Assembly (NCBI GenBank): GCA_017591395.1
Contig: WEDG01006415.1
Location: 1-64,000 of the forward strand
Direction: 5' to 3'
From: Schistocephalus solidus
Taxonomy: Eukaryota; Platyhelminthes; Cestoda; Diphyllobothriidea; Diphyllobothriidae
DNA length: 64,000 bases
Program-made: the position numbers and the translations under genes
Shown: one piece after another, positions 34,753 through 45,500 of the stretch
Numbering within the stretch: position 1 is the stretch's first letter
How the letters are laid out: every line of letters begins with the position of its first letter
The notes under the pieces: model-generated
Seen by the model: only the letters and a program-made list of their open reading frames with translations
The model's database searches: none
What the model was told of the DNA's origin: nothing

Positions 34753-35104
34753 CAGCCGGGGCCCACCGTGCTTGTAGACTTACAGTGGGATAGCGTCGGA
34801 TACCGGTGCTTTACCGCTGGAAATCTGCTGAACGGCCTAGATGGTTTCTGGTAGGGAAGGCGGCAGATCCAGGTCATTGTTCGTGTCCACTTGAGGGAGC
34901 CGGTCAATAGCAGTATCGGAGATGGCTGATGAGCAATTAAGGACACTTCTGAAGTGCTCGGCCCAGTGCTTCAGAATTTGCGATTTCTCTGTCAGCAGTG
35001 TTGTGCCATCAGAGCTGAGCAGTGGCGCGGCCCCCTTGATACACGGGCCGTAGATGGCCTTGATGGCTTTAAAGAAGTTTCATTTCATTGCGGTCCGCAT
35101 ACCC

Positions 35105-35667
35105 CTAGCTTTCCTCAGCCTTTCGGATCATCCAGGCATCCTGCATCTCCCGCAGCCATTGCTGTACAAGGCGCCGACATCTGAAGAAGGCTGCCTTGGT
35201 GGCGTCAGTCCGAATGTCCATGTAGGCTTTGTGTAGTCCATTCTTCGCGAGTAAGTTGCTGATGTCGGTGTCATTGTCGTCAAACCAGTCCTGGTGTTGA
35301 CGGCGTGCGCGTTCGAGGACTTCGAGGGCGGTGAACTGGATGACATTTCGCAGTTGACACCATCGTGTCTCCACGGTAGCATTATCAGCTGGAGCATGCA
35401 GGTTCTCGGTTATTTGGTTGCTGAAATCAAAACAGTGAGCAGGCAAATTTAATAAAATAGTATTTAACTTACATGGCGGCCTCTTACCTTGGGGCCTTCG
35501 TCGGGGTTGCAGTCGGAGCCTCATCTGGGAGATGACGAGGCGGTGATCTGTCCAACCATTGGCATCGCGGATCGCTTTGGTTACCAGCACGCCCTGTCGA
35601 TCTGGCCTCCGGACGAGAACATAGTCCAGCTGATGCCAACGCCGCGACCGAGGGTTTATCACACTAC
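35105..35667 (-). pseudogene. LINE endonuclease C-terminal end and linker
   Basis: A 185-codon frame begins in the last part of the endonuclease domain (RSRRWHQLDYVLVRR, GWTDHRLVISQMRLRLQP) and continues into the linker that precedes RT (RARRQHQDWFDDND). The N-terminal catalytic half of the endonuclease is missing. Sequence to the right of 35,667 is unrelated. Confidence 0.85.
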
Positions 35668-38515
35668 ATACATGATCGCCCGCTTCTGCTATGCCCAGGT
35701 TGTCGGAGGGAAGGGGGATGGGGGGAGACTTTCAAGCAGCTGTTTTTCGCCTCGGTGAAGTAGCATGTCAAAAACATTCTAGAAGGTTAGGCGCCGCAAT
35801 GTATTTCCATAGCCCGATGGTGAGAATCGATAGCCATGTGATGACTGTGCTGGAATATTGATTGCCTGACGAGTTCTGTTACGATGGGCAGTTGCAAACG
35901 TAGCATTTACTGCGGTGTAGTTTTCTAGTCTTCGGAGAAAAGCACGAAGCTCGGCGCTGATTGAATATGTCAAATAACCAGTTTAACCATCCCTTCGATT
36001 AGGAGTTGATTTTTTTCAATTCTATGGCTCTCTACCTTGTGCAAACTCCAATAAAAGCCCTTTTTCCCAGATTTCATTTTAGCGAACTAACATGCTCGCT
36101 TGCCTTCCTTAAGCGTATTTTTGCACTCCAGTTGATTTCTAAAGACTCAGATTGCAATTTAGACAGTTGGGTAAATTCGACGCAATATATTTCGCCAGGT
36201 GTCGGGACCAAAATGAATCTGGGTATAAACTGAGGTTCTTCGGATGGGCATATTCTCATCTAAGCTGCTGCTGCTCGTGGTAGAGGTGGTTTAACTATCC
36301 TGATTCTTGTGAGTTGATACTCACCTGAGGACGAGAGTATTCACCGCATTTGACCTGGATAGCCTCCAAGGTAAATTGACTAGTCCACTGCACACACTTT
36401 GGATGTGCTGCGAACACTTCCTGATGGTGGTAGGAAAATCTCAAATATTACATCAATTTGACGTTTGCGCTAATCAGCCTGCCTTCCAACAGATGAATTA
36501 TTTGTATGGACGCCTTTTTGGAGAAGGAGCTAAAAGCGATTTGTGACCAGCGGGACGACGGCAGGACAACAAGCTCGTGGCTGGTTTAATGCGTATGGAC
36601 CACAATTTCCACTCGGGTTATACAGACCCGAACTTGGGGTTTGACGGACCGAGATTGACTAATAAACCGGATATCTTCATGCCCGTCATCCTAATTTACA
36701 CCGAACTTCCTCAAAGATTAAAAAATTGTTTTCTGCCCGACGTAAAGAGATTATTATACCTTATGGAGATGGCTGTTAGAAAATTCCGTCCAAAATATAA
36801 TTATAAGATTTGTCCCCTTGGGTCAAGTTTAGTTCATTAAAACATGGGTTTTGAAGAATGCATATACTTCCCTACACAAACTTAACACCTCAACCGGTCA
36901 GCTAACTCGACCTTCATTACCTAACGACCGGGATTTAATGCCAAATTCAGCGTCTTAACATCGGAAGTTATCTTCGCTGCCGAACTGTTCCTAAAACGAA
37001 AATTATTCCTGGGTTCGTTGCATTGCATGTTATCAAAGCAGCTAAATGGATAAAATACTAACACTTTTATCCGGAAAAATGAAAGGAAAACAAGGTAGTT
37101 TTATGGAACTTATCACTAAATGTTAAAAATAATAGTTCACTAAAGTTCATGCGGACCAAAAGCACTTTCATCCATCAGGGAATAAACTCCACCCAAAAAA
37201 TTTTAAAAATCACAAAACTTAATTCAGGATTAGCCGACTATTTTATGGTTTGCACCTTCTCTGGGCTCAAGAATACTTGCCTGTTCTTTGCACCTCAACA
37301 AGTTGTCTAAAGGAAATTCCAATACCCGTACATTTTAAAATTAACTTTTAACTTAAGGCCAGATTTCTGATCGTAGACGTAGGTATTTTTGATTCACTTG
37401 GCCAGGATGATCCCTGCGTTAGTACTAAGCTCAAGTGTATAAGTGGCTCCAACAAGTCATTTAAAATTAGCTCGACAGTCACAGGTTAGAGACAGTCACG
37501 CATTTCATGAACGACAGACGCAGCACCTTTAACAAATTCCCATACAATTCTGCATACTTAAGCCATTTCACGATTTGCTGCTGAAGAATGTTTGACCGGC
37601 TGGAGCCCCCTTTTCGCTCTGTATTTTGGCATGACCAAAGCCCAATGCTTAAAGGTAAGAGGCCAGTCCAGAAGGCAATTGCCCAGATGGTTAAGATACC
37701 TCGCCACGAGTTAAGCTTGGTGAAAATAAATAAAACTGCTTTAGGGGAGAATCTACTGCACTTAACCGGTGGTCATCGAGAGTTTGCTAAAACCCAGGAC
37801 TTTACTGCTACGGATACCCTACCGCTAAAAGATATGCGAGTTTTTAGAAAAAAACCCTACACTATCGAAAGGACAAAACTTTGCATACGCACTGGTTGCA
37901 CTTTAGATCCCGATTAAAGAACTCAGACCCACTGTCGTGGTTTTTATTGGCAGTTCATGATTGAAACCGCAGAGTATGCAGTGGATTAGCAGTTGATATT
38001 AGAAAACTTGGCAATACCTCACGTACTTTTCTTAGATCTCCCTAAGAGAAATACTGCCTCTCTAAACATAGCTCCGGACCAATTATAATCAGATTGATCT
38101 TGTAAACTAAGCAGGTGACTGGAAGTTGGGTAAAAAATAACAAAATTTAAGCGAAAACGCGATTGATTTGAGATTTTCCCTTGACTTCCAAATGGCTCGA
38201 GGACTCTCTGCACGTCTTAGGAGATCGGCAATAGTCAGAATAAATAGCACAAAACATTCGGTTTCTGCAGCATGGACACATTTTCCTAATAAAACTCAGA
38301 AGGCCAAGTTCGGCCGCTGTCTCTAGCAAAGCTCAGGAGAATAATTCAATTTTGTGGCGACAGGGCTGTAGCTCGCCATTCAAGTGAACAGAAAACTACA
38401 AATGAAAATTCACTTGCAGCTTTTATTACCTCCAGCGGGTCATATTAGTCAATAAAACTGCAAGAATGGTTTAAAACTCGAAGCTTTTCTTTGCTGTTCA
38501 GCCGAAATGGATCCA
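35668..38515. other. Gene-free stretch, one possible SINE relic
   Basis: A SINE-like relic may lie at 36,555-36,680 ('acaacaagctcgtggctgg', then 'gactaataaaccgg', plus orientation), but it is weak. ORFs up to 109 codons (37,588-37,917) show no recognisable domain. 'gcgacagggctgtagctcgc' at 38,358 has a near-copy at 38,785 inside the integrase relic. Confidence 0.4.
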
Positions 38516-38519
38516 TAGA

Positions 38520-38795
38520 GAATGACAATGAGGGGTTGTAGAAGCGGTTGGCAGAAGCGGTTCCCCTGCCTGATGCATCTGTTATCACTGTGGCTAAAGC
38601 TATATTCAATAGTTGGGTCTGCCGTTGGGGAGCTCCGGACAAAACTCACTCAAACCGAGGGTCGTCACTTGAAAACGCTGTCGTACTGGAGCTTTGAAAA
38701 CTCCTAAAAATAAAAAAAAAACGTGCGACGGCATACCACCCTCAGGCTAATGGTCAAGTTGAAAGGACTAACCGTAACCTCATTGCGGCAGGGCT
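38520..38795 (+). pseudogene. Ty3/gypsy-type integrase relic
   Basis: One plus-strand frame from about 38,545 to 38,790 reads through the integrase core: AEAVPLPDASVITVAKAIF, then WGAPDKTHSNRGSSLENAV, an in-frame TGA, then TAYHPQANGQVERTNRNL. The last motif is diagnostic for the chromovirus/gypsy group. The second catalytic aspartate of the DDE triad (SDRG) is asparagine here and stop codons interrupt the frame, so it is dead. No LTRs, protease or RT were found nearby, so this is an isolated fragment. Confidence 0.8.
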
Positions 38796-41447
38796 GTAGC
38801 CCGCAATTCAAGCCGTCGAATGAGTGATCCAAAAAAACTCGGTAACCCGTGGCCATACATGTGTTTGGAGAATCACTGACCGACAGCAACAAATAAACAA
38901 ATGGTGGTAATTTTAGTTTCCTCGATTAATTTTTTAGCAAGTATTCATATATTCAATTTCTGTTTTCACTTGGAGTTCGGGCCTAGAAGGTGGCACAAGC
39001 GAAACCAACCCAGAGTAGTGGTCGGTGCCCTTTCGTTTACAGAACATTTCGGATTCCCTAAAAATTCAAAAATCAAAGACAAATTACTATTTTCTTGATA
39101 TAGTCGCAATGGATAATTTTGCCGCACTTTCATCTAACCATCGAAATTCGTTATTGAAGGGCATAGAAGCAGTAAATTTGGCTTGTATGATGTGGCATCT
39201 GACAGACGGGCAGCGAGGCTGTGGAGGAATGCTAGCAAACATCCGAGGCAAACAGTCAAGAAGCACGTGGAATCTCGTGCCTTGTTTGGCATTAGTGGGT
39301 TCCAGGCTGCTTCTGTTGCCTCCTACTAGTATTCTTTCTTCGGCAACGACGCAATATGCAACCCCACGCAGGGAACAAAAGATAGGTAAGCATGTAATGC
39401 GGGATCAGTGGTAATAGGGCTTTTACGGGTGGGGTTAAAGGACGGAAATGAAAGCGCAATAAAAGAGTTATATCAAAGAAGTATATACGTTGGCTGAAAT
39501 CATTAAAATGGGTCTGTTTATGCCCTTGAAACCGAGTGTAAAAATTTCAAACTGGGGTTAATCAACTTCAACGAATCAAGGGCTGTTGACTAGATCGCCA
39601 TTGCGGTATTTGCGCAAGGTCGGAGCTCTACGAGGTGGGCTGAACAATCATATCACAAGGCTAGAATTGGCACATCAATCCTTTTAAGAGATCCCCAGGG
39701 CAGAGCTTGTTTTTAGTGAATGCAGGACGGAGTCGAACTGGAAGGTGAAATGATCTCTGGGCATGTATCATGGTGTCTAACCACCTTTTGGGAAATAATT
39801 CTATAAGCTCTTGTAATAAACTATTAATTGGTATTATCCTAATTGTGAGTGACGACGTAGTGTAAACCGGTATTGCATACCGAGCTATCCTTTGCTCCCT
39901 GAGTGGGGTCGCATATTGCATCTTTGCCCGTTTTAGGCTGAAATCATTCGCTAGTGAAAACAGTACCGTGGCTAATTGTTTTCGTCCGTCGTATCTGCTC
40001 TATTTATCGTCGTCCGTCTTCAGCTGGACCGCTGGTCTTGCTCTTATCAGGACGACGACGACGACAACAAGAAGATAGCACTAAATTTCGTCAGCGAGCG
40101 GAAACAAGTAATTAATTCCGACAGCTGTCATACCCCCTATATTAATGCAACCGCGTTCGCGTATCTTGTTTTGGCTAACAGATTTTAACTTTAACTAGCA
40201 GAACTTCTGCAGACGTCGAGACGACTGCCCGAGTGATATAATGGATTATTACTTGAGGGCTGGTCGCTACGATCGCATTCGGTTCGTCAAACATTAGGAA
40301 GTAACGAAGTTAGTCAGTATGGTCATCATCAACTTGCTGCGCAAAATCAGTAAATCCGGTTAAGTCACCGGTCGTATAATTTCGAAAAATTAGTGAGCGC
40401 ATAAGTATGAGTAGAACGAGAATTTTTGACGGAGTACATGCTAACGCCTGCTGTCTGTCTCAGCTGACCATCCATTAGCTGAAAATGTTGACTAGAGTGA
40501 AAAATAAGGGTAGGTAATGGTTATATAGTCCCCTGGCAGCAGATGGAAAAAAGAACCACCCATAACACAGGTCGTTGCTCTAAATTCCGAGGAAATTAGT
40601 GTTCGTTTTAGGGTTAAGATATGGTTAGAACGGGGATCCTGGTATATTTATTACAAAAAATACGGTCACAAGACCACTAAAACTCTATGAAGATCCACGA
40701 GAAACCCCAGATCGGAAGTGTCAACACTAAATGTAATGGACATGCTGCTCCCTTCAAGGAGATGCAGTAAAACCACGTCGAGCGAGGTCGTTTACGGTTT
40801 TCGAACAGAGGCGCAGTTCACCTTGGGATCTCTTCGAAAACGAAGCAAGGAAGTTTGACATGGCGGTGGCCTACTATGGCGACGATGGTTGGAATGGACT
40901 AAAGCGACCTCCTAGGTGCGAGCAGCCTGCACATATGCATGCAGAAAACAGTCTCTAATCACCCTGCATCCGGGTGGGCTACCTAGTCAGATTTAAAGCC
41001 TACTCAGTGAACATGTGGACAAGCGAGTCCAGGGGAAGAAGGTGACCTAGCCTTGTAATCTCTACTTCACTCGCACCACACGATCGTTAATTAAAGCGGT
41101 ATACCATGACGACCTACTAACATTCCATCATGCATGAACCTGCACTATGCAAGGAATTTGACGATAAAAGTTCGATAGATTGAAGCCACGTTGGTCGTAG
41201 TGTCATGAACCGCACAATTCCCGACAGGGAGTATAGCGATGACACCCAACGACTGAAACACACTAGAGCAACGAGCACAGTAATCGGAGATGTCGGGAAG
41301 ACACCCTTATGAGTCTAAGCAGAGGAAACTTACTTCCAACTAGTCACAGAAGCTGGAAATTACAACTACTCGTAGAAGAGTTACGTCTGGAACACACGGT
41401 CACCGTACAGCGGTTTAGTAGAGTATTTTAACAGATTTGAATAATTA
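38796..41447. other. Gene-free stretch with a (GAC)n microsatellite
   Basis: A (GAC) trinucleotide run is at about 40,051-40,068. ORFs up to 129 codons without recognisable domains. No exons assigned. The sequence may be the 3' intergenic region of the condensin gene on the right. Confidence 0.45.
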
Positions 41448-41691
41448 TTTTGACCCACTTGTGAAAAAATCGGCGGCCTCAGTGGGATTCGAACCCACGC
41501 CGGCCAGGGGAAGGCTTTAGTACAGCCATTCGTTGCATTATGCTGGGCGGGTAACTGGACACAAGCGTGATTAAACTTACGGCTCCCGGTGGGGCCTCGT
41601 AGATCAGTTGGCTAGAGCGCTGGTTGTACCAAAGCCTCCCCCCTGCTGGCGTGGGTTCAAATCCCACCGATTTTTTCACAAGTGGGTCAAA
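41448..41691. repeat. Inverted head-to-head pair of tRNA-like elements
   Basis: Arms 41,448-41,527 and 41,622-41,691 are reverse complements (outer 'tttgacccacttgtgaaaaa', inner 'ggctttagtacagcc'/'ggttgtaccaaagcc'); the right arm lacks a 9-bp 'ggcggcctc' block. The 94-bp spacer holds the 5' half of the right-hand element: 'ggcctcgtagatcagttggc' (A-box), then B-box 'gggttcaaatccc'. The 5' GGCCTCG would pair with the 3' CGAGGCC present in the left element, so the ancestor had a tRNA acceptor stem. The second locus is at 57.25-57.66 kb. Confidence 0.8.
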
Positions 41692-42366
41692 CGAATACAG
41701 CGGTTTGACCCCCACTCCATTCGCCTAGCAAATGGAGCAATAATTCCAACAAATCCTCCATAGCGGGCCAAGTTCGCCTTGATGTGATGAAACTATTTAT
41801 TCACTAGTCTTTGATCAAGTGAATTCACAAGACAGGCACTTTGGCAAGGCAGGCCCTCTGTTTAGGTAAACAAACATTAACTACCCCTCCAACCGGTGAG
41901 CACTAACACAAATACTGCAAGGCAACAAAACTCAAATGTTCCTGAAAGAAGTGACCAGAGAGGGTGGAGTGGAGTACTAACTGCTGACCAATAGTTGCTG
42001 ATATACCATATTATTACACGAAACACACACATGAGCATAAAAAATTAAGAAGAGGGATAATAGGTACATAGCTCAGCGTGCATACATGTCGATCCGGGTT
42101 GAATGCATATTGAACCTACATTTTGGTCTCCTGTACACAAGAGGGTTGAGCCAAAGCCCGACGGAAAATACCGTAAATCGATGGTCAATAAGGGGGACTT
42201 AACAAAAATAGGCCTATTAGAGAAAGTAAAACAATGGAGACGGTGAGTAAATAATACAATGTGCAAAGCGGTTGAGAATTAAATCCGGGGTGTGTGCACG
42301 TAAGGCAGCAAGGCGAGGGAGAAGATACAAGGGAAAGATGGACGGAGGGAAAACAGCGTGATTTTT

Positions 42367-42531
42367 CTAATCATCTGCCTCCAGCCAGGCGTCAAGAGAC
42401 AGCTGCTTGTCCCGTCTTCGTTCGGATCGAACTGCCTTCTCGTACTCTTTGAGGAGTTCTAGCTCAGAATCAGTCAGGCCTCGATATATAGCCAGGTTAG
42501 TGAAGTCCTCCATGGGCTCAAACATCAAATC
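42367..42531 (-). CDS. NCAPH: NCAPH last exon with charged C-terminal extension
   Basis: Acceptor 'attttacag', then DLMFEPMEDFTNLAIYRG, which matches the usual end of the family (KLEGTEDLSDVLVxQG), followed by about 36 extra residues (LTDSELELLKEYEKAVRSER, then RRDKQLSLDAWLEADD) and a TAG at 42,367-42,369. Vertebrate NCAPH stops almost at the xQG position, so this tail is an extension, predicted helical and charged. Candidate AATAAA signals lie about 570 bp further on (near 41,795, minus strand). Confidence 0.85.
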   Translation of the reverse strand, partial: DLMFEPMEDFTNLAIYRGLTDSELELLKEYEKAVRSERRRDKQLSLDAWLEADD

Positions 42532-45500
42532 CTGTAAAATGGAACGGGGTGAGAAACTAGACAAGCACATACGCAGAACGAAAAAGAGAACAGAATCAGT
42601 ACTAGTTTAGATCGGGGACCGAAATGATCCGAAAGAAGACGCCCAAGCAAAACTTACATCTCCCCTCTCAATGCAATTCGAACAAACCACATGTAACTAA
42701 CGCAAAATTTTGTTTAATCAACATCTCAGAACACATTTTGGTCTACTATCTAGAAGGGTGACGAATACACCTTAAGGAATCGTAATCACCATGTTTTATG
42801 ACAGAATACTATGAGCTGGTTTGTGGAAATTCAGGTCGTTCAATTTCATAAAAAGGCGCCCACTGGAGTTCATTAGCAGACGCAGAACCGATTCTGTTTT
42901 TCCAATTTTTACATTATTCGAGATGTTCAGACAAAAATTCATTTGGCTCGAGTAAGCGTTCCTACATCAATGACTACATCAGTTGCTGAGCAATAAATGG
43001 CCACACTTAACTTTGCAAGAATGAAATGCAACCCGAAGAAGAGCATTCGGTTTATAAAGCTCACCTTCTCATTAGCCAGATGGAGAAGACAATTGAGAGT
43101 GATAGCAACACTAAGTTCCTCCGCCGTGTTCCTGGACACCCTTCCAGGCAGGGCAGTAAGAATTTGACCAAAGTCGCAGAGCGGAGAGGCGGCCGCAACT
43201 ATATCTGTACCGTCAACGACCGCGGACTGGGCTAGTTTCGTTGCTTTCACGGGGAGCTGGGAGCCTTCGGGACAGGCCTCAGGATCGGGCAGAGCCGCGT
43301 CAATCATGTTCCACATAATATTCTTCAGATGCCGTACGTTTATTAGCTTGGCAGAGCGTGCATATCCTATCTCTAAGCGCGCCACTTGACGCGGCTGACT
43401 AACTAGCTCAACCTGGTCCAGCTCGCCGCCTTCAAAGTCGCCCAACGCCCCGTCCGGCATGTCCTCAACGTCTTCGTTCACGCCACCGGTAGCCTGATGT
43501 GGAGAGTTAAAAAAGCAAAGCTTCATAATAATCACAATAATAATGGTAAATTGAAGCTCAATGAATGGTTACGAGATTCACTCACCCCGTTCTGCCTCGG
43601 GGTTCACTCTCGAGTGTCCCGCCACACAGCGGCAGAAGACTATTACCGACAAAGATTAGAAGGGCCATTTCTGGCTTAAGAGCCGTCATCAACCAGCTAT
43701 ACCCAACCTCAGTTATGTATCTTTACTGCGATCAGTGAAAATATAAAAAGTTGCTTTATTCATAAGCACGTAAGAACATGAGTCCATGACGAAAAAGAAG
43801 TGATCGCTAGGATAGTAACTTTATTCACCTGACGTTTCGGATTCCAGCTCTAAACCATTTTCGGAGACAAAATAAACATGAGTCTCTTTAATTTTATCGT
43901 CACTGGGAATTATAAAACGCGTCCCCTCGCACCGCAGATAGCAGAACGATCTCGAGTGAAAGCCGGATTTGAAGTGAGCGGGTTCCTGTATTTAACGACA
44001 AGCCAATCGCGGGAAATTGGGTGCGGCTGCGAACTGATCCAGTCATAATTGTTAGCAAACAGCAAAGGTTGTCCACCATTCAATAAGGATTTACAAACTG
44101 TCGTCAGGCCAAATCTTGGATGCCTTTACTAGTCTGCCGTACAATTTGGTGGAAGCCTCCAACTTAAAACCCAGGAATTACAGAAAACAATCTTCTCATT
44201 AAAGGGATCTATGCGACCGTTGCCTGGCGGATTCGGCTGCGTTCAGTCTTGGACCGGGGGAAGGGGCGTGCTCTGTAAGCGTCGGCTGGACGTGTTAACG
44301 GCCAGCGAAGTCGAGGTGCAATTTATCATCAAACAAAATGACGCCGCCACCAACCGCAGCAACATCATCATGGTCACTATGATCAACACCAGTCGGCAAC
44401 ACTGATGCGTGTTCGTTGAGACTTTCATTGGAAAAGGGATCGTCAGCCAACATATGCAACAGCTTGGGTCAATGTAACACCAGTCACGAAAGGTGATGTA
44501 AACACCATGGCCACGACGCAACCCACGCGAACCAAGCAAATTGCAAATGCTGGAAAAAGGGAATAGTTAGAAACAACAGCGGTGGCGTTCATCACATGCT
44601 GACACGCAGTCCAGCCATCACATATGCGCTTAATAATTGTGACAAGCAGGATGGATATCATGAATATCCTATAAACACAACGGTAACCTTCAGTACTTTC
44701 TCCTGACGGTAAACGCAACCGTCAGAAACATTGTAAACTGGCATCAATTATTTTGTTCCGGAGTTTGGGAAGCCCGTCCTTGGATTCTTGCGTATGCAAG
44801 GAATTTTTAGAAGGTAGAACCCAATTAATCGATCTGACCAACAGTGTAGAGGCAGCTAACATAGCTGCCTGATAGTGAAAGGTTGTAGTTCTTAAATGAA
44901 CTAAAGTTTGTTTATGAAATGTGAAGAGCAGACACTTGAATATGAACCATCTCCGTCGCCGTAGCGCCACAGCTAAGTTACGGAGATAGACACTGTCAAA
45001 AATAAAAAAAGATGGGCGTGCCCTGTGGATCTATGAAAAATCCGGCAGCATAGTTCAGTAGCCCTTAACTCACAGCCTTGGCAGAATAAAGTACAAGCAC
45101 CAAACGTTTTTCATGTAAGCGATTAAATGCAAAGTACGGAGTCTTTTAAAATAACTTACTAAACAATCTGAGTAATGCTAACATGCTGTCCATTCGGCTA
45201 ATGACAATTGCTTCAGAGGGTGGGTATATGCCTCCTACATGGGCATAAATACAGGCCCAATATGTCGGTTAAAGCGTCGACAGAGTAGCAAATCCTGCCA
45301 AGGGAAGAAGCTTTAGAACAGTAGAAGCCTAGTGACTGGTTTGCTTAGACTGTAGCCGTGCCGGGCGGTTATGAAAGTAACATGAGCTATGCCAATCAGC
45401 CTAGCAAGATGTACGTCCAACATAATTTACCCCTGTGAACTGGAAGATGCACAAAAAGTTCGACAAGAATAAGCGAACGCCAATTTTTCACTTTAATCGA

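Larger units (their letters stand above)
31770..35667 (-). mobile_element. 5'-truncated LINE (zinc-finger-tailed endonuclease/reverse transcriptase)
   Basis: On the minus strand, from right to left: end of the AP-type endonuclease domain, linker, reverse transcriptase, C-terminal domain, five C2H2 zinc fingers, a stop at 32,429-32,431 and a 3' region. It starts abruptly at about 35,667 inside the endonuclease domain, the usual 5' truncation of non-LTR elements. Several frameshifts and in-frame stops make it a pseudogene copy. The ORF is of the kind often annotated in flatworms and molluscs as endonuclease-reverse transcriptase or craniofacial-development-protein-2-like (family knowledge). The LINE clade is not resolved here. 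Confidence 0.9.

Noticed and set aside
37588..37917. 109-codon ORF on the plus strand as a possible retroelement gene
   Set aside because: No conserved motif could be found and it does not line up with the integrase relic 600 bp to its right.
41584..41675. A functional tRNA gene on the plus strand
   Set aside because: A- and B-boxes are good, but the 3' acceptor strand is deleted on this copy, the anticodon arm does not give a convincing seven-base loop with a standard anticodon, and the unit is part of an inverted repeat.
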